A DNA stretch of 64,000 nucleotides from Chelydra serpentina. Its lineage: Eukaryota > Chordata > Testudines > Chelydridae. The stretch is taken from contig JBAIAC010000068.1 in the NCBI GenBank assembly GCA_037349315.1, forward strand, positions 19,683,001 through 19,747,000, in the 5' to 3' direction. The first letter of the stretch is position 1; each line of letters begins with the position of its first letter. A program made the position numbers and the translations under genes. Under the pieces are notes generated by a model that searched no databases, was not told where the DNA came from, and was given only the letters and a program-made list of their open reading frames with translations. Shown here piece after piece: positions 23,284 to 32,784 of this stretch.

Positions 23284-24321
23284 GTGAGAGAGTACTATTA
23301 AAATAAGAAAAGTGCAAGTACAGAGTACAGTGCCCAAGCATTTGGGAAAAACCACAAAAAATGGCTGAGAGCACAGAACACTGGCTCCAAACTCCCATAC
23401 AGGCAAAAAACAAATGTACAAAATCTATGAAGACGGACTTAGAGAGTTAACACTCCCAAGAAGTGTGATCGTGCCTGACTAAAGAAAACTGGATGTTTGC
23501 AGTAGCAAACTGCTGCACGACACTCATGCACACGCCCACATTGAGATAAGGGCTTGTTGTGAATCAATAAGCAGCCGGCCGAAGACAGGATGAGTCGGTA
23601 TGCGCAAGAGCTTTCCTGAATCAGAAATATTGTTAGACTGCCAAGTAAATCCGAACCAAGGTTTTGTTTCCAAATCTCTGCATGAAAAACCCAGGGGTTG
23701 CTGAAAAAAACAACCCCTCTCTACCTTCACTGAGCATGCAGCTTAGGAGACATTTGCATAGGGAATGCAATGTGCCAGTTCGAACTCTCGGGCAGCTCCA
23801 TTAGCACAAAAGGGCCACAAGGAAGCAGTGTTTGCCTTAAAAAATTATTGCAGCCCACACCGTCAATTCTTCATATTGCTGCTCCTATTTTGACGAAGCA
23901 GTTATCACAGGAAGTTCTGTCTTATTCAGATTTATTAAAAACCCATTTCAAACTACTACAATTTCCTTTGATAATGTCAAAACATAGTGTTTTATTTTTC
24001 CATATGCTTCTAATTAATCTATCACAAAGTCCTCCACAAAGTGTCCCTCTCCTATTCTGCTTTGGAACTGTATTGGTACCTCTTTATTGGTATCTATTTA
24101 TTCATACCACAGAGCTATCCAATTTCCTATGTACTCAAACCCACCCATGCGTCTTCATAAGAGAACCCCTCAATTACTGTTTATGGAAATGGTTACAAAG
24201 AACATCCACAGATTAACTGGACATGTTTCCCATTCACTCACCTCGTTTCCCACCTCCTTCCCCAAATGATGGATACAGGAATTTTACCGCATACCTTTAC
24301 TTTCTAATGCTATATACAAAG
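23284..24321. other. No gene seen
   Basis: Unique-looking sequence without splice-bounded exons. A GTGAGT donor-like site on the minus strand near 24238 has no acceptor or open exon upstream. Confidence 0.4.
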
Positions 24322-24618
24322 GGCTGGTCTACACTGCAGGGGGGTGGAATCGATCTAAGATACGCAACTTCAGCTACGTGAATAACGTAGCTGAAGTCGA
24401 ATATCTTAGATCAATTTTTAAAAGTACTTACCCCAGTCCACACCGCAGCAGGCAGGCTCCCCTGTCGACAGCGCTTCCTCCGTTCACGGAGCTGGAGTTC
24501 CGGTGTCGACGGGGAGCGGCTCTGGGATCGATTTATCGCGTCTAGACGAGACGCGATAAATCGATCCCAGAACATCGATAGCTACCCACCGAATCGGGTG
24601 GGTAGTGTAGATGTAGCC
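24322..24618. mobile_element. Multi-hairpin MITE, copy 1
   Basis: Imperfect terminal repeats GGCTGGTCTACACT and AGTGTAGATGTAGCC, flanked by AAAG on both sides. Four nested hairpins follow one another. H1 has arms at 24352-24379 and 24385-24412. H2 has arms with TGTCGAC near 24465 and 24503. H3 is a 23-bp arm pair at 24521-24543 and 24549-24571 (perfect). H4 is CTACCCACC / GGTGGGTAG at 24582-24605. No reading frame. The ends resemble the Harbinger ends at 18729, so it may be a non-autonomous relative. A second copy is at 60028-60316. Confidence 0.8.
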
Positions 24619-24649
24619 AAAGTATATTAGATAGCTCCTAATTATACAA

Positions 24650-24862
24650 CAGTTGTCAAACTTCGTTACACCACGACCCCCCTTCTGACAACAAAAATTA
24701 TTACACGACCCCAGGAGGTGGGACTGAAGCCTGACCCTGTCCGAGCCCCGCTACCCCAAGTGTGGGAGCCAAAGCCCAAGGGCTTCAGGCCAGGGTAGGG
24801 AGCCTGTAACCTGAGCCCCACCACCCAGGGCTGAAGCCGTTGGGTTTCAGCTTCAGTATTAA
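24650..24862. mobile_element. hAT-like element fragment
   Basis: Starts CAGTTGTCAAACTTCGTTACACCACGACCCCC-like, the degenerate end of a CAG...TCAAACTTT hAT family, followed by GC-rich filler. The opposite end was not found. Confidence 0.4.
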
Positions 24863-24932
24863 TGTCATTGATTCTCTGTTATTTGAAGGTTTGAAATCAA
24901 GACTGTCTGTCTTAAACTTCTTCCTTTTGGAG

Positions 24933-25683
24933 CAGGGGTCTCAAACATGCGGCCCACTGAGTTATTTCCTGTAGCCTGCCATAGCTCCCCTCACCCGCCG
25001 CCCCCCCCTGCATCCCCCCCAAGCTCGCCGTGTCCCCGCTCCTCTGCCTATCTCCCAGCGCTTAAGACTTTCCAGAAGGGAGGGGGGAGGAGTGGGGACG
25101 CAGCGCGCTCAGGGGAGGAGGTGGAGACGAGGCAGGGCTGGGGTGGGGATTTGGGAAAGGGGTTGGAATAGGGGCAGAGAGGGGGCGGAATTGGGGTGGG
25201 GACTTTGGGGAAGGGGTTGGCAGGGGCGGCTCCAGGCACCAGCACAGCAAGCGCGTGCCTGGGGCGGCAAGCCGCGGTGGGCGGCCTGCCGGTCGCTGTG
25301 AGGGCAACAGTCAGGCAGCCTTCGGTGGCATGCCTGCGGGAGGTCCGCCAGTCCCAAGATTTCAGCGGCAATTCTGCGGCGAGCACGCCAAAGGCACAAG
25401 ACCAGCAGATCACCCGCAAAAAGGCCACCGAATCTGCATGACTTCCGTGCTTGGAGCGGCAAAAACCATAGAGCCGCCCCTGGGGGTTGGAATGGGGGCA
25501 GGGAAGGGGTGGGAAGAGGCGGGGCAGGGGCAGGGCTTCATGGAAGGGGTAGAGTGGGGGTGGGGGCGGAGGCAGGGAGGGGGCTTTTGTATCTTTGTAT
25601 GAAAAGGTGTCAGTGATGCGGCCCTCAGGCCAATGTACTAATCCTCATGTGGCCCTCGTGGTGATTTGAGTTTGAGACCCCTG
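24933..25683. mobile_element. hAT-type element with perfect 14-bp inverted ends
   Basis: The ends CAGGGGTCTCAAAC and GTTTGAGACCCCTG are exact reverse complements. The flanking octamers TTTTGGAG / TTTTACAG agree at 6 of 8 positions. The interior is a GC-rich, G-skewed imperfect tandem array (GGGGTTGGAATAGGGGCAG type). No transposase. A second element (25221-25482) has inserted into it. Confidence 0.85.
25221..25482. mobile_element. Nested hAT-type MITE, family A copy 1
   Basis: CAGGGGCGGCTCCAGGCACC ... GAGCCGCCCCTG, with a perfect 8-bp target duplication GGGGTTGG at 25213-25220 and 25483-25490. Other copies at 41371-41706 and 51590-52044. Inserted into the element 24933-25683. Confidence 0.92.
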
Positions 25684-25691
25684 TTTTACAG

Positions 25692-28052
25692 TCTAATCTA
25701 ATCTGCTTTTCTAATATTCCAAAACCTGTCTATGCTTTACTCTATAATCCATGGAAATCATGAGTGCCTTGTACATTGCAATACCGGTGTAAACCCTGTC
25801 CCATCCAGGTGATGAGATGACACTCACACCAATCAGAATTCTTTAGCCACACCATCCAAGTGCCATTCTAGAAGTGCAGTCATGCATGCTAGTATGACGT
25901 TATGGCATAATGGCTGCTTTGCTCAAGGGCTGGAAGCACTTGGCCCTTGCCCAGACTCTCACACTACACCTGAGACCTACCTCTAGCACTTGATCCTATG
26001 TACCTCTCTACACAGTGCTGAGAGCTCCCTCAGCCCCCCACAAGCCAAGGTGAGCAAGACCAGGCCTATACTATAGGACATCTTGTCCACACAACCTGGA
26101 GCACATGACTGGATTATACCAGCTCTATGGTGTGAAGGATGGTCTAGTGGATAGGATATTGGACTAGCACTCAGGAAACCTGGCTACAGTTCCCAGATCC
26201 CCCGCAGACCTGTGTGAAATTAGGCAAGATACTTAACCTACTTTGTGCCTTGGTTTCCCATCTGTAAAATGGGGTAATATTTTTTTAACCTCACAGGATT
26301 GTTGTGAGAATAAATACATTCAAAACTGTGAGACACCCAGACACTGGTAATGGGAGCCAGATAAGCATCTTAGATAGATGGACTGAAATCCTGCATCCTT
26401 TTCATATCTCCTCAAGCACAGCATTTCTCTCACACAATTTTAGTTTCATACCTACTTTAGATTGGTCAGAAAATATATGTGTTAACTGGCAGCAACAGTA
26501 TGTATGCTACTCCGTTCAAATGCTACCTTGCCTGGAGCACGGTTTGCAAAGGGGCCTCGATTCCAGTCTGATACATTAGCATTATAAGAGGAGAGTGTGA
26601 ATGTAAGGTCTCCGAAAGGCAGTGGAAGAATATTAATTGGGTGTGATTCGCTCGGCAGCTGGGGCACTCTCCATTTTGAAAAACAAAGTGATACTCAGTG
26701 TGGTAAAGGAATAATCGGCTCCTGTACAGATTCCCTTCCCCCGCTGTGCATTTGCCAATGCATCTTGTCTTCGCCGGGGTCTGTCTTTTATACTGGAAGC
26801 TCTTTGGGGAAGGCTCTGTCTCTATTTTAGTGTCTTGTATAGGGCAGAACACTTTGTTAATGCTGAACAAATAAATGATTATTAATAACACTTTGCAAGG
26901 AATCCTGCCTAAATCTGAGAAGTAGAACCCACTGAATACGCTAGAGATGCTATGGAAAATCAAAACATGATTGGCAGGAATAGTTTCAACAACTCATCCG
27001 ACATAATCCCACCTCCTTCCTACACTCCCTTATGCCCTTTGACGTGGCTTGGCCCCCAGTGGGTGCCAGAAGAGAGCAGTCCCTGCACTCAGGAGAGCAC
27101 AGGAACTGGGACTGCAGCCAGACTTTGCCTGGGGCAGGATATGAGGAGACAGGCTTCTTGCATCCTCCCTCCTGTGTGCAGATAGATCAGGAGTAAGCCA
27201 ATGTATGACCTTTCACATCTATATAGGCATTCAAATAGCATCGGGATGGTGAGGAGTGTTGCCTACATTTCTAGATTGGTATCATAGATTAATATCCACA
27301 AAGTAAACTGCCAGCTTATTGATACACGTTAAGTGCTCACTCCTGCAACAGGATCATCGGATGCAGACCCCTACAGAATCCCACTGACTTCAGTGGGGCT
27401 CTGCATAGACAAAGGGGGGGTCTATGATGGCAAATTCAATTGCAGGATGATGACATAAGTAATTCCACCTTGATGTGGTCCTTAGTCTATTTGCAGCCAT
27501 TCCATCTATGAAAAGTAGGCATGCCAAATAATAGATAGGACATCCACAAATATTGCTATGTCCTGTCTTGTTCCAGACTAAATCTAAAGTGCAAAGACTT
27601 AGTAATAGTCCCTCTCCTAATATTGAACAACATTATAGTTTTATAATAACACATTAAAGCAGTCAAAGTCTTTGGTTAATTCAGTGGTTGATTTATGGAG
27701 CTGAGATTCTAGCTATGTACGAACATTAGTTAATACTCTATGTGCCTGATCCTGAACCAATGAAGCCAATGCGTGTTCTTCTGTGATGACAGCAGGATTA
27801 GATCCTCTGTGCGCAGAGAAATCATCACAGCTAGCTACAGGCAATGCAGTGAATGAGTGCAGGCCTGTGCAGAATGTGGATGGGTTTAATTGAGATGAAT
27901 TACTGTAAGAGCTTTGTGTACGGGAGGGTCTATCCAGGATTGCCCAGGGTGATGGATCTGGGTCCTAAGTCAAGTCTGATGATGATCTGGAGAAAGGGTT
28001 AAACAGCGAGGTAGCATAATTTGCAGAAGATGCGTTACAAAAGTATATAAAA
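25692..28052. other. Gene-free; old repeats
   Basis: Apart from the MIR-like copy at 26139-26380 and its related tail sequence (about 26770-26885, CTCTTTGGGGAAGGCTCTGTC...AATAAATGATTATTAATAA), no supported feature. One dispersed palindromic motif at 27379-27404. Confidence 0.4.
26139..26380 (+). mobile_element. MIR-like SINE
   Basis: tRNA-like head (GATGGTCTAGTGGATAGGAT) followed by the MIR core (ATCTGTAAAATGGGGTAATA, GGATTGTTGTGAGAATAAAT) and the sauropsid-type 3' part (CTGTGAGACACCCAGACACT). Near full length, clearly mutated. Confidence 0.8.
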
Positions 28053-28179
28053 TAACCGACGAAGTGGGTATTCACCCAGGAAAGCTTATGCTCCAATACC
28101 TCTGTTAGTCTATAAGGTGCCACAGGACCCTTTGTAGCTTCTACAGATCCAGACTAACACGGCTACCCCTCTGATACTT
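28053..28179 (+). mobile_element. Retroelement end fragment with hammerhead-like fold, copy 1
   Basis: CCGACGAAGTGGGTATTCAC-CCAGGAAAGCTTATGC, then TCTGTTAGTCTATAAGGTGC and CAGACTAACACGGCTACC. The first part has the order of a hammerhead ribozyme core: C-N-GANGA, a 5-bp stem, then GAAA and a short GC/GC stem. The same block occurs at 59606-59737. Such ribozyme motifs are known in Penelope-like retroelements; assignment here is inference. Confidence 0.55.
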
Positions 28180-28184
28180 GATCT

Positions 28185-28873
28185 AGAGAAGGTAAATCCT
28201 GTTTTCCTGTTCTCATAACACAACAACAAGGGGACATTCCATTAAATTAAAAGGTGACAAATTCAAAACTGATCAAAGGAAATACTTTTCCACACAACGT
28301 ATGGACAGTGGAACTCATTGCCACAGGATGACACTGAAGCCAAGAATTTAGCAAGAATCAAGAGGGAATGACCATTCATGTGGGTAACAAGAATATCCAC
28401 GGTTAAAATAATGAATGTTGACAAAAAATTTGGAAGGGATATTAAACCTCAGGCTTCAGGGTTTGAACCAATCTCTAATGATTAGGGATTAGGATGAGAT
28501 CTTCATTGGGGGCAGATTACCCACATCTGCCTACTATGAGGTTTCTTCCCATTTCCTCTGAAGCATCTGGTGCTGGTCACTGTCAGAAACAAGCTAGTGG
28601 GCTAGACAGAAAGGAAGGCTCAGTGACTGATGTGACGGCCTCAGAGTTGGGAGACCTGAGTTCCATTCCCGGCTTCACCACAGACTTCCTGTATGACTGT
28701 GAGCAAGTCAGTTGGCTTCTCTGTGCATCAGTGCCCCATCTGTAAAGTAGCACAGACCCGCCTCATGGGGGTGTTCTGTGGAAAAATACATTAATGACTG
28801 TAAGGTGCTCAAATACTGTGGTAATGGGGGTCAAACAAGACCACGGGTCTGATACACTATGGCAATTCCTATG
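28185..28873 (+). mobile_element. CR1 LINE 3' fragment, interrupted by a SINE
   Basis: The left part (28185-28607) runs from CACACAACGTATGGACAGTGG through GAAGCATCTGGTGCTGG to GGGCTAGAC. The right part (28838-28873) resumes with AGACCACGGGTCTGATAC...TATGGCAATTCCTATGG, the normal 3' end of this CR1 subfamily. The two halves are separated by a MIR-like SINE. Confidence 0.75.
28608..28841 (+). mobile_element. MIR-like SINE nested in CR1
   Basis: Core GAGACCTGAGTTCCATTCCC...CCATCTGTAAAGTAGC...AATACATTAATGACTGTAAGG-type 3' end. It lies between two parts of a CR1 copy with AGAC repeated at the joins (28604-28607 and 28838-28841). Confidence 0.7.
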
Positions 28874-31800
28874 GATGCTGGGGATTCTCCCCTGTGGAAT
28901 GACTCCTGTCTGCAGAAAGTGTCTTTGAGAAACCATGGGGCTTTCAAGTGCCCGATGCCCCATTCCCACCACTTATTTCACTTCTGAATGCTGGGTTGAT
29001 TGTTCTTCACCCTGCCTTGCCCTCCCACACAATAAAATTACATTTATCATCAGGAACCATGGAACATCTGTTTTAACTCTTCAGGCCCAGCACTGCTCAG
29101 AGGTTAATATCACCCTTTGAAACAGGAAAGGCCTGGCTCAAAGCAGAAATGCTGCCGCCGTGCCTGACAGCCCGGCTTTTCTGTGGCAACACAGAAATCA
29201 TTTCATTTTGACCACATGAATTAGCCTCATGGGCTCCACCGAATCTCCTTTCTCAGGAGCAGTTTATAACTGAAGAACAAAAAAACAAAACAGAGCAAAA
29301 CAGGAGAGAGAGAGATCAGAGTCTGGCTCATTGAGTGCTTTGAAATACAAACGACATGGGATAAATTTGCATCACATCACCCTAACGGGCTTTAATTAGC
29401 AGACAGGATGAGTGAATTTCATGTCATGGAAAAACAGTTCACATATTAACATGGGAGCGGGAAGAATGTAAATACACTCAGCCCATCATCCCTGGCTTTT
29501 GACCATGGCAATTCAGGAATGGAGCAGGAATCTGCAGCAGTGGAAAGGACACCAGGGGGTTGCCTGTGGGTGAGCACCGGGTAAAGAGGACCAGCATGAC
29601 AGGGTAGGTCACAATGAGGAGTATTCGGCTGCTGGAGACCAACGGGAGAAAGACTAGTAGGGAGCCAGAGAGTGGGGTGGGGGCCACACTGGGCATAGAG
29701 AGGAAGCAGAGTAGGGTGGGCAGACTGACAGTAGGCAAGGGGAAGTGGGAAGCAGAGATACATGTGGGGAGGAGAGGTGGATGTGTGCTTTGTGGTGGGA
29801 GTCTTCAGCCTGGGAGACGTGGTGCCTGATTGGGAGAAGGTCCATGACAGTCATTATGGGCTATTCTCAAAAATGAGAAGGCGAATTAAATGAGTGTGAA
29901 TAATGAAAAGAGAAGGAACCTTTCTGGAATTTGATGGTAACTAGGCAGGAAATTGGTGTGAATCCAGTGGGAGAGGGGAAAAAACCATTCAAAATCTATT
30001 AAACACCAGCAAAACACCTGCAGCCATTCCACCTTGTGCCAGGACCAGGTCATATTGCAGCAAGATAAATAGGGACAGGTCAGCAGTTGGTCAGGAGACT
30101 AACTTGGTGCTGTGGTACGTGGTCTGATGATTCAGTGGGTCACATTCTTTTCTCCGCATTACTGACTAGCCAAAGGTGCTAGCACCAGTCTGGGGGCACT
30201 ATGCTGCACTGCTTTAGAATCAAGGTCTTGAATACTCATGGCCATCCCATGCCTCTTTCTGAATGAACCACTGGGGTCCTGGCTAGATTCTAACTAGGGA
30301 ATTTGCATGCTGCTTAATTAAATTCGTCCACTGTTCCAGTCACACACGCTTTTCTTTTGCACAACCTGTCCTACATTGTTGTGCAACATCGCTGTGCACT
30401 GTTTAACAACTTTCATGTTCCACCCAAGAGGTGGTGGAAGTGAAGTGAAAAGGCACTCTGGGGTGCTCCAGATTGAAAGTCACATTATAAAAACAGGTAT
30501 CATTAGAGAACGGAGTTCAATGGCTGCTCTCAAAAGATTGCTTATATGAGTCAAAGAAAGTGAGATTAAGGCTCAGTTTTTCAAAGCTGCCTCTAGGACT
30601 TGGATGCCAAATTCCCATTAATTTTAGTGGCTTAAGTGGCTCTGAAAATGTTTAGCCTAAATCAACATACAATCTTAAAATGAGGTATTTACATTCCAGT
30701 CCAGGCGACAGACAGAGAAGGAATTAAGATCAAGTGAAAATCAAGATTAAAACCCCCCACACCACCAAATTCCACTCTTCTGCCATAGGAGGCACCCCCA
30801 TGGATCAAGGTAAGATGTATCTAAATGTGTGAGTCCTTCTCCAGCCCAAACCTCAATAACCCTTTGAGTTTTGCCAGTCACTGACTGCAGCTGGGGAAAC
30901 CATCTTTAGGGTTTGGTTTCCCTTAGCTTCCGTATGGCTCGCTGCAGCCAGGAGACTCAAGTAGGAGTGCTACCTATACATACTGAGGCCTAAATGTGGA
31001 GCCAGCAGGGCATGAAGCTTCAAGATGCGGCGTTAATTATTTTTGTACACTATAAATAACATTTCCTTTGGCCTTGTTTTCATCTCCTGTATATCTTCCA
31101 TGAATAATTTGCAACTAAGGTAGCAATGAGAGCTCAAATTCAGCTCTGAATTTCTCAGCTTGGGGCTGGCTCTAAAATGAACCAGATAAAACCCCGGATA
31201 AAGCCTCACTCCTGAACTTGGGGAAAGTGTGGATCCACACACCCCTGCCTAAATAGTTGCGTGGTAAAATGACAGGATGGGGTTTGGAGTGTGGGTTAAT
31301 TGAAATGGAATGAGATGTTGGCTTAAGTCTTCATGTTTGTTACGAGTTTATGTTACTATGCTAAGAGTCATACCCATGCATCACACTCTTACTGATGCCA
31401 ATGGGAGTTACGCTTAAAAAAGGATGGCAAGATGTGGCCATAGTTGCTTTTTCTTTTCCATTTCAACAGTCTCACTCAATGTGTTTCTTCCTATCTTAAG
31501 CATACAGTATAATTGATAAAGCTGTCCTCACCAAGAGCACAAATGTTTATTTATTTCCTATGATAAGCACTGGCAAACATCTGTCAGATTTCCTATATTT
31601 CCGGCTGCTGTTGTGTTTAGAAGCAGAAGTTTCCTTCTGCTCCCTGAATCATTTTTAAAGCTTTAACTTGACTTGCTATGCAGATTTAGCCTGAGTCTGC
31701 TTCTAAGCTACTATGCCTTCCAGTTGTCAACTCTGGACTAGATGATTTGGGGCTAATTTCCAAAAGAGCTCAGGGCCAGATGTTTACAGATTCAGCACCC

Positions 31801-31951
31801 ACAGTTGGGCCCAGATTTTTCAAGAGAGCTCCTTCTAGGCATCTAAATAGGGCCCAGATTTTCAAAAGTACTCAGCACCTATTGTGATACTTGTGGCCTG
31901 AGCTACATACCAAACCTGCACCTAATCTTGTGAAAACCTAGCCCCTGAAGG
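28874..31951. other. No supported gene; probable HHLA1 3' region
   Basis: The remaining HHLA1 exons, if present, should lie here or further left, but none could be read with matching phase. The minus-strand frame at 31033-31242 has a decent acceptor but phase 2 and no donor. A Cys-bearing minus-strand segment near 29112-29175 has an acceptor but an ambiguous donor. Confidence 0.35.
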
Positions 31952-32242
31952 CAGTAGCGTAGCCGGGGGGGGAGCAGGGGGAGCGGCTGCTCCCCCTGTG
32001 AGCGCAAGCGGCGCCTTAAAAAGGAAGCGGCGCCTTTTTTTTAGCAACGCTAAAAAGGCGCCGCTTCTTTTTAAGCGCCGCTTCTTGCACTCACCCGGTG
32101 GCGCTCCGGGTCTTCGGCGGCATTTCGGCGGCGGGTACCACCGAAGACCCAGAGTGAGTGAGGACCCGCCGCCGAAGACCTGGAGCACCGCCGGGTGAAT
32201 ACAGGGGGGAGGTGCCTTTTTATAGTGCCACTCCCCCTACTG
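31952..32242. mobile_element. hAT-type MITE with internal long hairpin
   Basis: Ends CAGTAGCGTAGCC and CCCCCTACTG. Flanking octamers CCTGAAGG (31944-31951) and GCTGAAGG (32243-32250) match at 7 of 8. The interior holds a roughly 35-bp imperfect palindrome built on AAGCGGCGCC / GGCGCCGCTT (about 32008-32085) and further GGTCTTCGGCGG inverted copies. Confidence 0.8.
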
Positions 32243-32712
32243 GCTGAAGGGCATCCTTGATGTGCTGATATTTATATCACTAACGGAGGTTGGCCTCATC
32301 CTGAGGCTTAGTGATTGCCGGACTGGTAAACAGTCTTGATTTTCTTTCTCTAGATTACATGTCATGTGTAAAGCAACAGGGATTGACTTTTCTTTGTAGG
32401 AGTATTTGAAGCATGCTATTTTCTTTTGGATAAGTTTTCAGATTCTCCCCAAAGTTAAAACCAACACATGTAACACATAGGTGAATGCCTTTTTAGAAAC
32501 ATGTTTTGTATATTAGAGTTATATGACTCACAAATGGAACCAAAGTGAAAGTGGCCCCTTTTATATATGGGAGCTCACAAATATATGTAACCTCAAAAAA
32601 TGACATACTATCACATATTTAAAACACATCTGTCTTTTTCACATGGGAAAATCTGAGCAAGTGTATATTGTCAGTACCTCCATTTTTTGCTGCACAGAGA
32701 GCAGGTACTTAC

Positions 32713-32784
32713 TGGAAGCTGTATGCAGTTTTGGTAACACTTCAGGCTTGTATACAGGGGTAGACAACAATAATGAAGGCAGAT
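32713..32784 (-). CDS. HHLA1: HHLA1 exon 12 (last one found)
   Basis: 72 nt, phase 1-1: [20 protein letters not shown] then TAS. Acceptor TTTCTCCCTTCATTTATAACAG, donor TCCA|GTAAGT. It ends in an open donor, so at least one more exon is needed to the left. Confidence 0.78.

Noticed and set aside
25048..25602. Frames of 115-126 codons on both strands
   Set aside because: They run across two nested hAT elements and cross the nesting boundary.
30762..30812. Plus-strand 21-nt AG...GT microexon pattern
   Set aside because: Good sites by eye but no neighbouring plus-strand exons; likely chance.
31033..31242. Minus-strand frame with acceptor, possible HHLA1 last exon
   Set aside because: Phase 2 entry does not match the phase-1 chain, and the sequence does not resemble the family C-terminus I expect.
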